Source: Streptomyces sp. TRM68416 (GTDB lineage Bacteria; Actinomycetota; Actinomycetes; Streptomycetales; Streptomycetaceae). From it: a stretch of DNA of 64,000 nucleotides. The DNA is taken from NCBI RefSeq assembly GCF_014596915.1, contig NZ_JACVWU010000003.1, forward strand, positions 372,001-436,000, written 5' to 3'. Shown one piece after another: positions 63,910 to 64,000 of this stretch (its first letter is position 1; the number at the start of each line of letters is the position of its first letter). The notes beneath the pieces are model-generated. The model saw nothing but the letters and a program-made list of their open reading frames with translations. It ran no database searches and was not told the DNA's origin. A program made the translations under genes and the position numbers.

Positions 63910-64000
63910 ATGCCCACCAACGGCGCTCCCAGCAAGATCACCCAGGGGTCCCGGACCAAGGGCGGGATCGGTGAGTCCACCCTCCGCCCGGACGGCACGC
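63910..64000 (+). CDS. Xanthine dehydrogenase molybdopterin subunit, N-terminus (cut by window edge)
   Basis: ATG 63910 lies five bases after the 2Fe-2S subunit stop. The visible frame reads PTNGAPSKITQGSRTKGGIG then ESTLRPDGT, which fits the start of the large molybdenum-cofactor subunit with the conserved RPDG region before the catalytic domain. Gene order FAD subunit, Fe-S subunit, Mo subunit supports the call. The rest lies outside the window. Confidence 0.8.
   Translation, partial: MPTNGAPSKITQGSRTKGGIGESTLRPDGT

Overview
The window is chromosomal DNA of a Streptomyces or a very close relative. The base composition is strongly G+C-rich with third-position GC bias. Tat-type exported enzymes, a PadR/HAAS pair, a DUF2637 protein, an MsiK-dependent-looking sugar importer (no local ATPase) and an alditol oxidase very like the characterised S. 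coelicolor enzyme all fit. No tRNA, rRNA, CRISPR array, insertion sequence or prophage is visible. Both edges cut genes: a PadR regulator on the left and a xanthine dehydrogenase large subunit on the right.

Layout. 1-10.8 kb holds small regulators and enzymes: PadR/HAAS, an NmrA-like reductase divergent from two AraC regulators, a VOC protein, two decayed gene ends, a LacI regulator with a 2-hydroxyacid dehydrogenase, a type-B carboxylesterase, homocysteine methyltransferase, and a MerR/tandem-carboxymuconolactone-decarboxylase pair. 10.9-18.1 kb is a pectin and arabinogalactan side-chain cluster: a GH43 arabinofuranosidase, a GH43 exo-beta-1,3-galactanase with a CBM13, a PL4 rhamnogalacturonan lyase, a CE12-type rhamnogalacturonan acetylesterase and a DUF2264 protein. 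18.3-31.8 kb holds VOC proteins, a TetR/hydrolase pair, a two-component system divergent from an ABC/FtsX exporter, a secreted nuclease/phosphatase-fold protein, a His-rich PHP hydrolase and a potassium channel.

31.9-41.2 kb is one long leftward operon: ROK regulator, secreted GH30 galactanase with CBM13, sugar-binding lipoprotein, two permeases and a cytoplasmic GH2 beta-galactosidase. With the 10.9-18.1 kb cluster it makes a nearly complete route for type II arabinogalactan and rhamnogalacturonan I: side chains and backbone are cut outside, galacto-oligosaccharides are imported, and they are hydrolysed inside.

41.4-50.5 kb holds alditol oxidase, an unusual radical SAM protein, a transmembrane protein joining sigma/anti-sigma-like sequence to an extracellular cellulose-binding module, a lipoprotein that appears to start at ATC, RsgA with a poly-serine N-terminus, and an AlkA/Ogt DNA-repair pair. 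50.5-62 kb holds membrane and regulatory proteins (DUF456, PP2C-like, a membrane-anchored helix-turn-helix protein, an anti-sigma-type ATPase, DUF2637), an FhuF-like iron reductase under an iron box, a GntR regulator, a repeat-rich spacer and a PucR regulator. The PucR gene diverges from the xanthine dehydrogenase genes at 62.4-64 kb.

The best candidates for new biology are the CBM2-bearing transmembrane sigma/anti-sigma-like protein at 44.3-45.8 kb and the dispersed arabinogalactan regulon, with its shared motif in two promoters of the ROK operon. Coordinates, motifs and repeats were read directly from the sequence; family assignments rest on motif recognition without a database search.
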